Made by a program: the position numbers and the translations under genes. 64,000 nucleotides of DNA, from NCBI GenBank assembly GCA_938027685.1, contig CALJAM010000011.1, positions 124,001 to 188,000 of the forward strand, read 5' to 3'. Below are positions 53,621-61,919 of the stretch, piece after piece. This DNA comes from an uncultured Bryobacteraceae bacterium (lineage in GTDB: Bacteria; Acidobacteriota; Terriglobia; Bryobacterales; Bryobacteraceae). The notes beneath the pieces are model-generated. The model was not told where the DNA came from. It saw nothing but the letters and a program-made list of their open reading frames with translations, and did not search any database. Numbering within the stretch: position 1 is the stretch's first letter; every line of letters begins with the position of its first letter.

Positions 53621-54356
53621 GCCTTACGCGCAACTGCCGCTGGAATTGCAACGCGCGGTGCCCAGGCCGGTGCGGTTGACCACGGCGGGCAAAATCGTGC
53701 TTGCCGCGGCGCTGCTCTCCGTGCCCGAAGCCCTGGTCTTCGGAGCGTGGCTTTACGACGTGGCCCGACGCAACCTGACCGAAGCCGAGCAGCGCCGACG
53801 CGCAGCCATCGCGACGGAAGCCCTGGTCATCGATCTGCGCCGCTCCGGCAAGTCTGGCTGGCGAGTCGACTATGAATTCGAAGCAGCAGACGGCCGAAAG
53901 CATGGCGGCAGTTTCCGGGTGAGGCATGGGCGTCAAGGGAGCTACCGGCCGGGCTCGAAGCTGAAAGTTTTCTACCTGTCGGAGACCCCCGACGTCAACT
54001 GGCCCGCGCATATGGGGCAAGGCCTGCCTGTCTGGCTCGGCCCGGCCGTAGCAGCCTCCCTACTGTCGGTATCGGCGGGACTGCTGCTGTGGCTTCGTAG
54101 CCAGCGACGACTGCTCGAGGAGGGACGTGCAGCCATCGGCGTCGTCACGCGTGTGGACAGGATCCGCGGCAAGAGCATGCGTTACCGCGTGCATTATGAG
54201 TTCAGACTGCCGAGCGGCGCCATCCAGAGCGGACGGTACGAGATCCGGCGCGATCCGCCGTCGGCGGGGGCTGCCGCGATCCTCATTTACGATCCCGAAA
54301 ATCCCCGACGGCGCCGCCCCTACCCGTTCGCTCTGGTTCGCGTAGCGACGGAGTGA
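53607..54356 (+). CDS. DUF3592-like membrane protein
   Basis: A 249-residue protein. The GTG at 53607 has CAGGAGGAG a few bases upstream and overlaps the end of the RHH gene by 14 bp, so translation is coupled. Two hydrophobic helices (about 32-50 and 141-162) flank two copies of a DUF3592-like beta domain. The first is EALVIDLRRSGKSGWRVDYEF with FYLSETPDVNWPAHMG; the second is GVVTRVDRIRGKSMRYRVHYEF with LIYDPENPRRR. The domains probably face the periplasm. The function is unknown. Confidence 0.8.
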   Translation: MGVGEPYAQLPLELQRAVPRPVRLTTAGKIVLAAALLSVPEALVFGAWLYDVARRNLTEAEQRRRAAIATEALVIDLRRSGKSGWRVDYEFEAADGRKHGGSFRVRHGRQGSYRPGSKLKVFYLSETPDVNWPAHMGQGLPVWLGPAVAASLLSVSAGLLLWLRSQRRLLEEGRAAIGVVTRVDRIRGKSMRYRVHYEFRLPSGAIQSGRYEIRRDPPSAGAAAILIYDPENPRRRRPYPFALVRVATE

Positions 54357-55418
54357 TCAACGCGGCGGTAAACGCACGGCGCGCCCCGTGCGAACGGATT
54401 CCCTGGCGGCATCCAGGATCTCGAGCACCTGGACGTTGATCGGCAGGCCCACCAGACCCTCGACCGGCTGATTGTTGCGCAGGCAGTGAACCATGTAGGC
54501 GATCGGTTCGGCGCGCTCGGGCGGAAGAGGCTGGACGGGAGCCTGTTTGGTCTCCTTTCCTTTACGAACTTCGACCCGCTCGCGCGTCACGTACAGGCTT
54601 CCCTGCCGACCGAAAACTTCCAGATCCTGGAAGCTGCGCGGCAGATCCCAGCTACCCTCGAGCAGCGCGACGCCGTCCGGGTAGGTCAGCACGAGGGTGG
54701 AATGATCTTCCACCTTGGGGAAACGCTCGGGCTGAAGCCGGTTCACCTGCGCGTAGACATGGGCGGGCCGTCCCAGGTACCAAAGGGCCCACAAGGCGTT
54801 GTAACAGCCGAAATCGATCAGGGCTCCGCCGCCATTTTTGACGGGGTCGGTGAGCCATTCGAAGAAATACTTGCTGCGCACGCCGCTCGATCCGGGACCG
54901 CCGTGGCCGACGATGCCGTGGATGCGCCAGATCTTGCCCAGCTCTCCGGATTGCGCCACCTGCCGTGCCGCGTACTGCGTGGGCCACCAAGCCATTTGGT
55001 AGTTGGTCATCACCTGGATGCCGTGTTTGCGCGCCAAGCGCTCGATGGCGAGCGCTTCCTTGTAGGTAGCCGCCAGCGGCTTTTCGAACATTACGTGGAT
55101 CCTGCGGGGCGCGCAGGCCTCTACGATCTCCAGGTGCCGGTTGTTTTCGACGAAGGCCCACACGATGTCGGGCTTCGCCTCATCGAGCAGGCGGCGATAA
55201 TCCGCAAAGTAGGGTGCGTTGGGCGCGATCTTGCGGGCCTCGGCGACCAGTTCCTGATTGGGTTCAGCGATCCCGACCAGCTCCGCAGGCTGGTTGCTCG
55301 CCATTCGTGCGAGGTGTCCCCAGACGTGCGAGTGGACCAGGCCGACGACCGCGATCTTGTAGGTCTGCGCGTTTGCGAAGAGGGCAAGCACGGGAAACAG
55401 CCAAAGGGTTCGCCTCAT
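54357..55418 (-). CDS. Sec-exported Gfo/Idh/MocA family oxidoreductase (3)
   Basis: A 353-residue oxidoreductase with a Sec-type signal peptide (RRTLWLFPVLALFANA). The Rossmann motif is AVVGLVHSHVWGHLARMAS, in which the usual GxGxxG is altered to GLVHSH, and EKPLAATYKEAL is the catalytic-lysine motif near residue 114. The C-terminal domain has NGGGALIDFGCYNALWALWYLG and SYL-type segments. Loss of the canonical GxGxxG may mean a different cofactor mode. GGAGG precedes the ATG. A minus-strand -10-like TACACT (55444-55439) lies 20 nt before the start. The stop is adjacent to the end of the convergent DUF3592 gene. Confidence 0.9.
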   Translation of the reverse strand: MRRTLWLFPVLALFANAQTYKIAVVGLVHSHVWGHLARMASNQPAELVGIAEPNQELVAEARKIAPNAPYFADYRRLLDEAKPDIVWAFVENNRHLEIVEACAPRRIHVMFEKPLAATYKEALAIERLARKHGIQVMTNYQMAWWPTQYAARQVAQSGELGKIWRIHGIVGHGGPGSSGVRSKYFFEWLTDPVKNGGGALIDFGCYNALWALWYLGRPAHVYAQVNRLQPERFPKVEDHSTLVLTYPDGVALLEGSWDLPRSFQDLEVFGRQGSLYVTRERVEVRKGKETKQAPVQPLPPERAEPIAYMVHCLRNNQPVEGLVGLPINVQVLEILDAARESVRTGRAVRLPPR

Positions 55419-55438
55419 CGGATCAAGCCTCCACCGGG

Positions 55439-55444
55439 AGTGTA
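55439..55444 (-). promoter_or_regulatory. -10-like hexamer TACACT before oxidoreductase (3)
   Basis: TACACT on the minus strand ends 20 nt from the ATG at 55418, repeating the spacing seen at other genes here. Confidence 0.35.
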
Positions 55445-55486
55445 GCAGGCCGGCGATCCCGGAGTGCCGGCCCCGGTCGGACGTGA

Positions 55487-55492
55487 TAGATT
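55487..55492 (+). promoter_or_regulatory. -10-like hexamer TAGATT before the 1131-residue orphan
   Basis: TAGATT lies 20 nt before a GTG at 55513 (29 nt before the ATG at 55522). This favours the GTG if the spacing rule holds. Confidence 0.3.
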
Positions 55493-55512
55493 AATAGCCA
55501 ACAAGCGACTGG

Positions 55513-58500
55513 GTGGTCACCATGAGCTTCCTCTCCTTGGCACTCCTGGCCCTGTCGATTGCGGTGCAGCAGGCAGGGGCCCAACCCGTTCTCCAGGAGG
55601 CCCGCCGGCTCGAGCGTGCGGGCGATCCGCTGCGTGCGCGCCAGCTGTTGCAGCGAGCGGTTCGCGCGACCCCGAACGACGTTGCGGTGCTGAGCGCGTG
55701 GGCTGAGTTCCTGGACCGCTACCGGGATCCGGAGGCGCGCCGTGCCTACCGGAGCCTCCTGGAAGCGCTGCCCGGATCCGACCGTGAGCGGCGCGCTCGC
55801 GTCGCACGCCGCTTGACCGCCTTGGACCTGCTGGCGGGCGATCGGAACTCCGCGCGCCGGCATTGGACGGTGTGGCAAGAAGCAGAGGGCCGGAGCGGCG
55901 GGCAACCGCCATTCGAGCGGGCCGCGCGGCCCGAGGCTGAAGTCGGCTGGATCGAAATTCCCGGGCCGATGGCTTCGTTCCTGCGCATGGCTGCGGTTTC
56001 GCAGGACGTCGCGGTGGAAGAGTTGCTCCCTGCGTTGGCGCGCAACGTGGTGACGAACGGTTACCGGGCGTCGGCCTCTGGGGAAGCCCTGGAGCCGACC
56101 GAGTACATGAAGCTGTTGCAGCGCTACCTTTCTCAGGCTCGGGAGCTGGAGAAGCTGGCGGGCGCCGAGAAGGTCATCCGCATCGAAGCCTGCGAGTCGC
56201 CGCGCACCGGTGAGCTGTTGCGCGTGCTGGGCTACCGCATCCGCGGCGCCTGCGGCAGCGATCTGGTGCTCGAGACGGTCAACGCCACCCGCGCCTTCCT
56301 CACGATTGATTCAGGCTTCCCGTTGGCCGAACTGGAGCAGGCGCTGCGGACCAATCAGCCTTTCGTCTACGACTACCGCTCGACGCGCGTGCCCGTGCTC
56401 TACGGGCCCGAGTACTGGTTGACGGGCCGCGAGCGGCCGGGTTTAAGCTTCATCGACATTTTCCTGGGCGATCCGGCGCTGTGCAGGCTGTATTTGGGCT
56501 TCTCGAAACTGGATCGCGAGACGGCCGACGCGCTGCGCCGGGGCGGACCCGCCGAACGACTGCGTCCCTTCGGACACGTGCTGGACTTCTTCGGCGGCAT
56601 GTTCCAGATCCGCAATGGCAGGGCGGTCGTGCCGGGCGCTCCGCGCACGGAAAAAGTGTGGACGGAACTCGTGGGAGTTTCGCCCGAACAGGGCGCAGCC
56701 TTTTTCGAGCGCATGATCACCCGCGATGACGGCTGGTTGGCGAGCTACTTCGATGCGCTGGCTCGCGTCAACGGCGCCGTGCGGGAGTATCTGACGGAAC
56801 CGGAGAGGCTGCGGCGCTTTTACCTCGCCGTGCGCGGCCGCATCACCAGTCCCGGCCCGGCGCGTCCTGTCTTCCGTTCGAACACCGACATGCTGCTGCT
56901 GACCACGCGCTTGTGGCTGGAGCGCGATGGGCGGCCCCACGTACCGGGAGGTCTCGAGGTCTGGAAGAACCTCTTCCTGACCCATCCGCACGGGAGGCTT
57001 GACACGCGGCTGACACGCGCGCCAGGCAGCTGGCGTGACGCAGACGATCTGTTGGAGGCTCTCTTCGCGCTCTGCCGCCGCTCGGTGGAGAACGAGCCGC
57101 TGAAGATCTTCATGACCCTGAGCGACCTGGACCGGCGGCGGGCCAAGCCTCTGGAACCCGCCACCGTGGATCGTCTTGCTCGGGCCTACCGCGCGATGGC
57201 CGCCCAGTATTCTCTGTTCGCGGAGGCGCCCCTGCTCCGCGACGCGACCATCCTGCTTTTCCTGGATACGGCCGAGGCCATAGACCGCATTGGGGACGCC
57301 CTGTTGCGGGCCAATGCGGCAGGGACGATGCAGGCGCTGGCCAGCCTATGGCAGATCTTCTGCCGTCACAACTTCATTGCCGAGGCGGAGGCCGATCGTA
57401 CGCTGGCGGATTTGATTCAGCCCTTCGGCCAGCTTCGCACGGCACACGAGCTTTTTGACGCCGGCCGAAACGGCGTCCTGCGGCTGCTCCAAGCGACCGG
57501 ATCCGCGCCGACGGCCTCGCCGCAGGAGCGGATGATGGAGCTGCTGGCAGGGGTCAGCCGGTCGCTCGACCCGGAGACCGAGAACCGGGTGATCGAAGAA
57601 ATGATGCGCTTGTTCGAGGCGCAACGGCTCGTCCCGCTGAACCTGCTGTTCGAGGTGGCGGACCATTTGGAGGCGGTGGCGCGGGGCGAGCGCATCAACA
57701 CCGCTTTGCTCAATCGCCTCGGCGCGCGGCTGGGCGAGCTGCAGTTGCCGCGCGCTGCTTTGAGCACCATCGAGAGGAACGCCTTCGCCTACGGCTACTG
57801 GACCGAGCGGCATATCGAGGCGCAGAGGCGCCTGAACCTGCGCGCCGCGGTGGAGCGAGCCGCAGGCAACCCGGCGCGCGTGCGCGAGCTGCGGGGCCTG
57901 CTGGCGCCGCTGTTGCGCGACACGCTGGTCGGGCTCAATTACGTGCACTACGCGCCGCCGGGCGGACAGTTGCTCCTGACCAACCCGCTCTTCGTACGCA
58001 GCCACGATTTCATCGGGGGGCAGGGGGCCCGTCAGACGTGGCGCCAGACGGAAGTCTTCGGGACCGGGTGGCCGTCCAACGCGGGGGGCCGGCTGGAAGG
58101 TTCGCTGGCCGGTTTGCCCTACGCGCTGGCCGAGGCTGAGCAGAACTTCATGGTTCCCGAGCGCGAGCAGGCGCTGATCTGGGGCGACCTGGTGCCTCAG
58201 CTCGTGCTCAGCGCCAAGATCCCGCGTTGGTGGACGGTGACGCCCGCACAGATGCATTGGGTCGGCCTGCACCTCCGGTTCGGCGAGGCGGTGGTGGCGG
58301 AGGCAGCTTTCGATCCGGGTCGGCGTGAGCAGCTCGAGGCGATGCTGGAGCGGCAGGCTTCGCCGGGGCGTAGCAGCCGCATTCTCGAATTGGTCGCCTC
58401 GGGCGAGGTGTCGAAAGCGCTGGAGGAGATCACGCCGGGCGAGTTGTTCGTGCTGGCGACCGACGTGCTGGCGCGTGACGGCAGCGAAACCTCGCCGCTG

Positions 58501-58908
58501 GCCATCGAGATCCGCAATCTCCAGCGCGAGTTCCCGGATCGGATCAACTATGCGGCCATCGCCCGCCTGTTCGGCACGCCCAAGCCGACGCTCACCACGT
58601 CCTACCAACCGGGTCTGCTGCACCTACGCACGTTCCCCACGCTGATGGGTTATTCCAGCCGTATCCTAGCGGAGAGCTGGGAGTCGGGCACCCTGTTCTG
58701 GGCGGCCCTGGCCGACGAGTTGCACCTGGCGCCCACGCAATTGAACCTTGCCATCCCGGAGTGGACCCAGATGACCGTGGAGAAGATTTTCGCCACGCAT
58801 CTGGAGGACTGGCCTGCGCTGTGGCGCTCGATGCGCATGGTGGCTGAAGACGTGCGTAACCGCCTGCGGGGCGCACTAACCGGTGACCAGCAGGCTTCAT
58901 TACAATAA
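55513..58908 (+). CDS. Large secreted TPR-type orphan protein
   Basis: 1131 residues. A signal peptide covers about residues 4-23 (MSFLSLALLALSIAVQQAGA). The first 130 residues contain TPR-like helices (EARRLERAGDPLRARQLLQRA, DPEARRAYRSLLEAL). The rest is mixed helical sequence without a family I recognise. Examples are FVYDYRSTRVPVLYGPEYWLTG, ERLRPFGHVLDFFGGMFQI, NLFLTHPHGRLDT and LNYVHYAPPGGQLLLTNPLFVRSHDFIG. It is probably a conserved acidobacterial exported protein. It is followed 26 bp later by the VWFA gene, with which it may form a unit. Confidence 0.8.
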   Translation: MVTMSFLSLALLALSIAVQQAGAQPVLQEARRLERAGDPLRARQLLQRAVRATPNDVAVLSAWAEFLDRYRDPEARRAYRSLLEALPGSDRERRARVARRLTALDLLAGDRNSARRHWTVWQEAEGRSGGQPPFERAARPEAEVGWIEIPGPMASFLRMAAVSQDVAVEELLPALARNVVTNGYRASASGEALEPTEYMKLLQRYLSQARELEKLAGAEKVIRIEACESPRTGELLRVLGYRIRGACGSDLVLETVNATRAFLTIDSGFPLAELEQALRTNQPFVYDYRSTRVPVLYGPEYWLTGRERPGLSFIDIFLGDPALCRLYLGFSKLDRETADALRRGGPAERLRPFGHVLDFFGGMFQIRNGRAVVPGAPRTEKVWTELVGVSPEQGAAFFERMITRDDGWLASYFDALARVNGAVREYLTEPERLRRFYLAVRGRITSPGPARPVFRSNTDMLLLTTRLWLERDGRPHVPGGLEVWKNLFLTHPHGRLDTRLTRAPGSWRDADDLLEALFALCRRSVENEPLKIFMTLSDLDRRRAKPLEPATVDRLARAYRAMAAQYSLFAEAPLLRDATILLFLDTAEAIDRIGDALLRANAAGTMQALASLWQIFCRHNFIAEAEADRTLADLIQPFGQLRTAHELFDAGRNGVLRLLQATGSAPTASPQERMMELLAGVSRSLDPETENRVIEEMMRLFEAQRLVPLNLLFEVADHLEAVARGERINTALLNRLGARLGELQLPRAALSTIERNAFAYGYWTERHIEAQRRLNLRAAVERAAGNPARVRELRGLLAPLLRDTLVGLNYVHYAPPGGQLLLTNPLFVRSHDFIGGQGARQTWRQTEVFGTGWPSNAGGRLEGSLAGLPYALAEAEQNFMVPEREQALIWGDLVPQLVLSAKIPRWWTVTPAQMHWVGLHLRFGEAVVAEAAFDPGRREQLEAMLERQASPGRSSRILELVASGEVSKALEEITPGELFVLATDVLARDGSETSPLAIEIRNLQREFPDRINYAAIARLFGTPKPTLTTSYQPGLLHLRTFPTLMGYSSRILAESWESGTLFWAALADELHLAPTQLNLAIPEWTQMTVEKIFATHLEDWPALWRSMRMVAEDVRNRLRGALTGDQQASLQ

Positions 58909-58934
58909 CCATCGTCGTGAATAGGGGGTCAGCA

Positions 58935-59924
58935 ATGAGGTTCGGCAAGATCGCCGTTGGGAGCTTGTTGGGGCTGCGGCTCGCAGGCCTGCTCGCAGCG
59001 CAAGAGCCGCAACGGCCCGTCTTCCGCGTCAAGGTAGACATGGTGGTGGTCACCTTCACGGTGACCGACAGCAAGGGTCGCTACGTCAGCGGGCTGAAGC
59101 CGAGCGATTTCCGGATCCTGGAGGACGGCATCGTGCAGAAGATTGCGACCTTCGCCGAAGGCAGCAAGCCCGCCGTGCAGGTGCTCGAAGATGGTTCGAC
59201 GCGCCCCTTGATCGCGACAGGTCCCGAGGCGGAAGCGGGTGGTGCGGCGGACGCTTTCGTGGGAACCAATGTCTTTATCCTTTTCGACACCAGCAACTAC
59301 ATGTACCGCGGTTTCGTTTACGCCTCGGACGCCATCGCCGATTTCGTGCGGGGTCTGGACCGTGCCGATTCGGTGGCGATTTACACTTTCAGTCGCAACC
59401 TCTCGCGTGCGGCGCCGCTGACGCGTGACCGTCAGGCGGCGATTGCGGGATTGCGCAAGGCGGTGGCAGGCGACGACGCCGCGCTTTACAATTCCCTGCT
59501 TCTGACCCTGCGTGACGCCGCCAAGGTGCCGGGGCGCAAGGTGATCATCGTGTTTTCGAACGGACCGGACAACGCGAGCGTGGTCGCGCCGGACGATGTG
59601 CGCGCCGTGGCCGAAGACGAAGGCATCCCGATTTATGTGATTTCCACCAGTGAAGTGAACAAGGATCCCATCTCGAGTGCGGTCTTCCGCCGGATCACGG
59701 CGCGTACGGGGGGCCAAGCTTTCTGGGCCAAGACGTGGCAAAAGCAGGTGGAGGCCTTCGAATCCATCCGCGAGGCGCTCGGTTATTCCTACACGATCAC
59801 GTACTATCCCCAACCCAATCCCAACGAGGGCTTCCGCAAGATCACCGTCGAGATCGTCTCGGATGTGGCCAAGAAGTACCGCGTGCGTGCGCGGCCCGGT
59901 TACCGGCCCCGCCCGGCCTTCTGA
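58935..59924 (+). CDS. VWFA-related acidobacterial secreted protein (TIGR03436 type)
   Basis: About 329 residues from the ATG at 58935 (AGGGGG lies 6 nt upstream; a GTG at 58917 is less likely). Signal peptide FGKIAVGSLLGLRLAGLLAAQ. The N-terminal RVKVDMVVVTFTVTDSKGRYVSGLKPSDFRILEDG is the acidobacterial hallmark. The von Willebrand A domain begins NVFILFDTSNYMYRG. The metal site normally reads DxSxS but here is DTSNY, so the fifth residue is Tyr and ion binding may be lost. VIIVFSNGPDN and ITYYPQPNPNEGFRKITV follow. The role is probably surface or periplasmic binding. Confidence 0.88.
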   Translation: MRFGKIAVGSLLGLRLAGLLAAQEPQRPVFRVKVDMVVVTFTVTDSKGRYVSGLKPSDFRILEDGIVQKIATFAEGSKPAVQVLEDGSTRPLIATGPEAEAGGAADAFVGTNVFILFDTSNYMYRGFVYASDAIADFVRGLDRADSVAIYTFSRNLSRAAPLTRDRQAAIAGLRKAVAGDDAALYNSLLLTLRDAAKVPGRKVIIVFSNGPDNASVVAPDDVRAVAEDEGIPIYVISTSEVNKDPISSAVFRRITARTGGQAFWAKTWQKQVEAFESIREALGYSYTITYYPQPNPNEGFRKITVEIVSDVAKKYRVRARPGYRPRPAF

Positions 59925-59988
59925 GAGGCCCGCGTGGCCGGCCGCGCTATGCTAGACTAAGCGGTTTCGAAGGGTCCGATTTTCTCCC

Positions 59989-61452
59989 ATGGCCGTCCAG
60001 CTTCTGCTCGTAGGCCAGCTTGCGGGCATCGAGGACTTCCTGCTTTCGGAACCGGGCGCGGCGGAACGAGCCGCGGCGGGCGAGGCCCTTCAACACTCGC
60101 TGGCAGGGCGATGCTACTGGGTGACGCTCCTGACGGAGATCATTCCCCGCGCGTTGCTGGCCGAGCTGGGGCTGCCCCGGATCCTGCTGGGCACCAGCGG
60201 CGGCGGCCAGTTTCTGCTGGTCCTGCCGGGAGACGCAGGTGAGCCGGCCCGCGAGTTCCTGCGCCGTGCCGCGCGCGGCGTGGCCGAGCGCAGCGGAGGT
60301 CGGCTGCAGTTGCTTTGGGGCGCGACGGAGAACCTGGGTGACTGGAGCGTGGTCCGCCGGCGTATCCAGGACGAGTTCGAACGGCAGCGCAGCGAGGCCC
60401 GGGCGCTGGACCCATCGGTCTTCGAACCGCGCGAAGAAGCGCAGCCGGAAGGCGACGCCTATTTTCCGGAGTTGAGCCGGGCCCTGTGGGATGCCGAGAC
60501 CGTGGGCTGCACGGCCGAAGATCCGGCTCATATCGTAGCCGGCGGGGGGCAGCACGCTTGGCCGATCGCGCCCGGCAAGGGCCCGGACACGATCGTCTTC
60601 GCCCGGCACGCCGCTCCCAACGAGGATGGGCACGCCCCTGCCGATCCGTCCACACTGGCCGGCCGCGCCGAGGGTAGGCCCATGTGGGGAGTGTTGCGCG
60701 GGGATGCGGATAACTTCCGTATCCGCATGCGCCGCGCGCAGACGATCGAGGAACACGTTCAACTGTCGATCCTATACCGGCAGTTTTTCGCCGGTGAGCT
60801 CGAAGTGCTTTGTTCGCAGCCGGAGTTCTGGCGCAAGGTGACCATCCTTTACACCGGAAGCGACGATTTCGCCGTATACGGGGCCTGGGATGCACTGGTG
60901 CCGCTGGCGCGCGAGATGCAACGGCTGTTCCATCGCTTCTCGGAAGAGAATCTGAAGGAATTCCCCGGCCCGGAGGGCAAGACGATTTCGATGGCGGTCG
61001 CTCTGGCCGATCGGCCTGACCGCACTCTGCGGAGCGTGTATCAGGAGGCCGGGCGCCTGCTCGATGCAGCGCGGGCGGCGGACAAGGATTGCCTGTACTT
61101 TCTGGGCCGCACGCTGGAGTGGAAGCAACTGGCGGACGCGGCCGAACTCAAGGAGACGTTGGTGCGGCTGGTGGGCGACAGCGCGTCGTCTCACCACGCA
61201 CTTCACGAACTGAGCCGTCTTTACCGCAAGGGCGCTTCCGGGCCGGCCCCGGAGGCCGAGCTACTTGACCGACCCTGGAGATTCCAGCGCCGTCTCAACC
61301 GGGCGCTAGCGGGGTTGCGCGAGCGCGAGGTGCAGAAGCTGCGCCCGCACTTGGCCAGCGAGCTCTCCGGCCGCGGCGCAGCGCAGGTTCGCCTGCGCCC
61401 CGCCGGCCTGGTGGCGCTGGAATGGGCGCGATTGACCGTCGAGGTGCAGTGA
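59989..61452 (+). CDS. cas10: Type III-A Cas10 (Csm1), HD-less with GSDD palm motif
   Basis: 487 residues, the signature protein of type III CRISPR interference. It starts directly in the first palm region (LLLVGQLAGIEDFLLSE, then LLTEIIPRALLAELGLPRILLGTSGGGQFLLVLP). An in-frame TAG at 59953-59955 excludes a longer N-terminus, so the usual HD nuclease domain is missing; Csm1 is normally 700-850 residues. The second palm has GVLRGDADNFR with Asp239/Asp241, and Gly290-Ser291-Asp292-Asp293 where GGDD is expected; both catalytic aspartates for cyclic oligoadenylate synthesis remain. The zinc-binding linker retains a single cysteine (TVGCTAEDPAHIV). The stop TGA overlaps the csm2 ATG. Confidence 0.93.
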   Translation: MAVQLLLVGQLAGIEDFLLSEPGAAERAAAGEALQHSLAGRCYWVTLLTEIIPRALLAELGLPRILLGTSGGGQFLLVLPGDAGEPAREFLRRAARGVAERSGGRLQLLWGATENLGDWSVVRRRIQDEFERQRSEARALDPSVFEPREEAQPEGDAYFPELSRALWDAETVGCTAEDPAHIVAGGGQHAWPIAPGKGPDTIVFARHAAPNEDGHAPADPSTLAGRAEGRPMWGVLRGDADNFRIRMRRAQTIEEHVQLSILYRQFFAGELEVLCSQPEFWRKVTILYTGSDDFAVYGAWDALVPLAREMQRLFHRFSEENLKEFPGPEGKTISMAVALADRPDRTLRSVYQEAGRLLDAARAADKDCLYFLGRTLEWKQLADAAELKETLVRLVGDSASSHHALHELSRLYRKGASGPAPEAELLDRPWRFQRRLNRALAGLREREVQKLRPHLASELSGRGAAQVRLRPAGLVALEWARLTVEVQ

Positions 61453-61913
61453 TGGCGACCGAAGTTCAATCCGAAAGCAAGGGCCGCTCAACGGCGGCAC
61501 GTGAGGGGCGCAACCCGCGCGAGGGCGCGGCGCGCGAAACGGCCGGGCGCACGGAACGCAGGTCCGAGGGCCCGCCGGAAATCGACCTGGACAAGCTGAT
61601 CAGCGACAGCTTGTACCTAGACAACCAGGCGCACGCCGTGGTTAGCCGGATGCGCGATCTGGACTCGGGCACGAAGAGCCAGCTTCGCCGTCTCTATAAC
61701 GCCGTACGCCGTGCCTGTCGGGCGCCGGAAAGCGAACGGCAGCACCAGTTCGTCATGCTGCGCGCGCGGCTGGCCTATACGATCGCGCGGCACTCGCTGC
61801 GCAGCCTCGAGACGCTGGAACGCCTGCTATTGCAAGTCACCCGCAAGAACGATCCGCGCGGCTACGAACGTTTCCGCGATCTGTTCGAAGCCATCGTGGC
61901 CTACAACGAGTGA
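61452..61913 (+). CDS. csm2: Type III-A small subunit Csm2
   Basis: 153 residues. The ATG at 61452 shares one base with the Cas10 stop. The first 45 residues are charged and probably disordered (TAAREGRNPREGAARETAGR). The helical Csm2 core follows: IDLDKLISDSLYLDNQAHAVVSRMRDL, KSQLRRLYNAVRRACRA, MLRARLAYTIARHSL and RFRDLFEAIVAYNE. Csm2 lines the inside of the Csm complex along the crRNA-target duplex. The N-terminal extension is longer than usual for this family. Confidence 0.88.
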   Translation: MATEVQSESKGRSTAAREGRNPREGAARETAGRTERRSEGPPEIDLDKLISDSLYLDNQAHAVVSRMRDLDSGTKSQLRRLYNAVRRACRAPESERQHQFVMLRARLAYTIARHSLRSLETLERLLLQVTRKNDPRGYERFRDLFEAIVAYNE

Positions 61914-61919
61914 GGGAGC

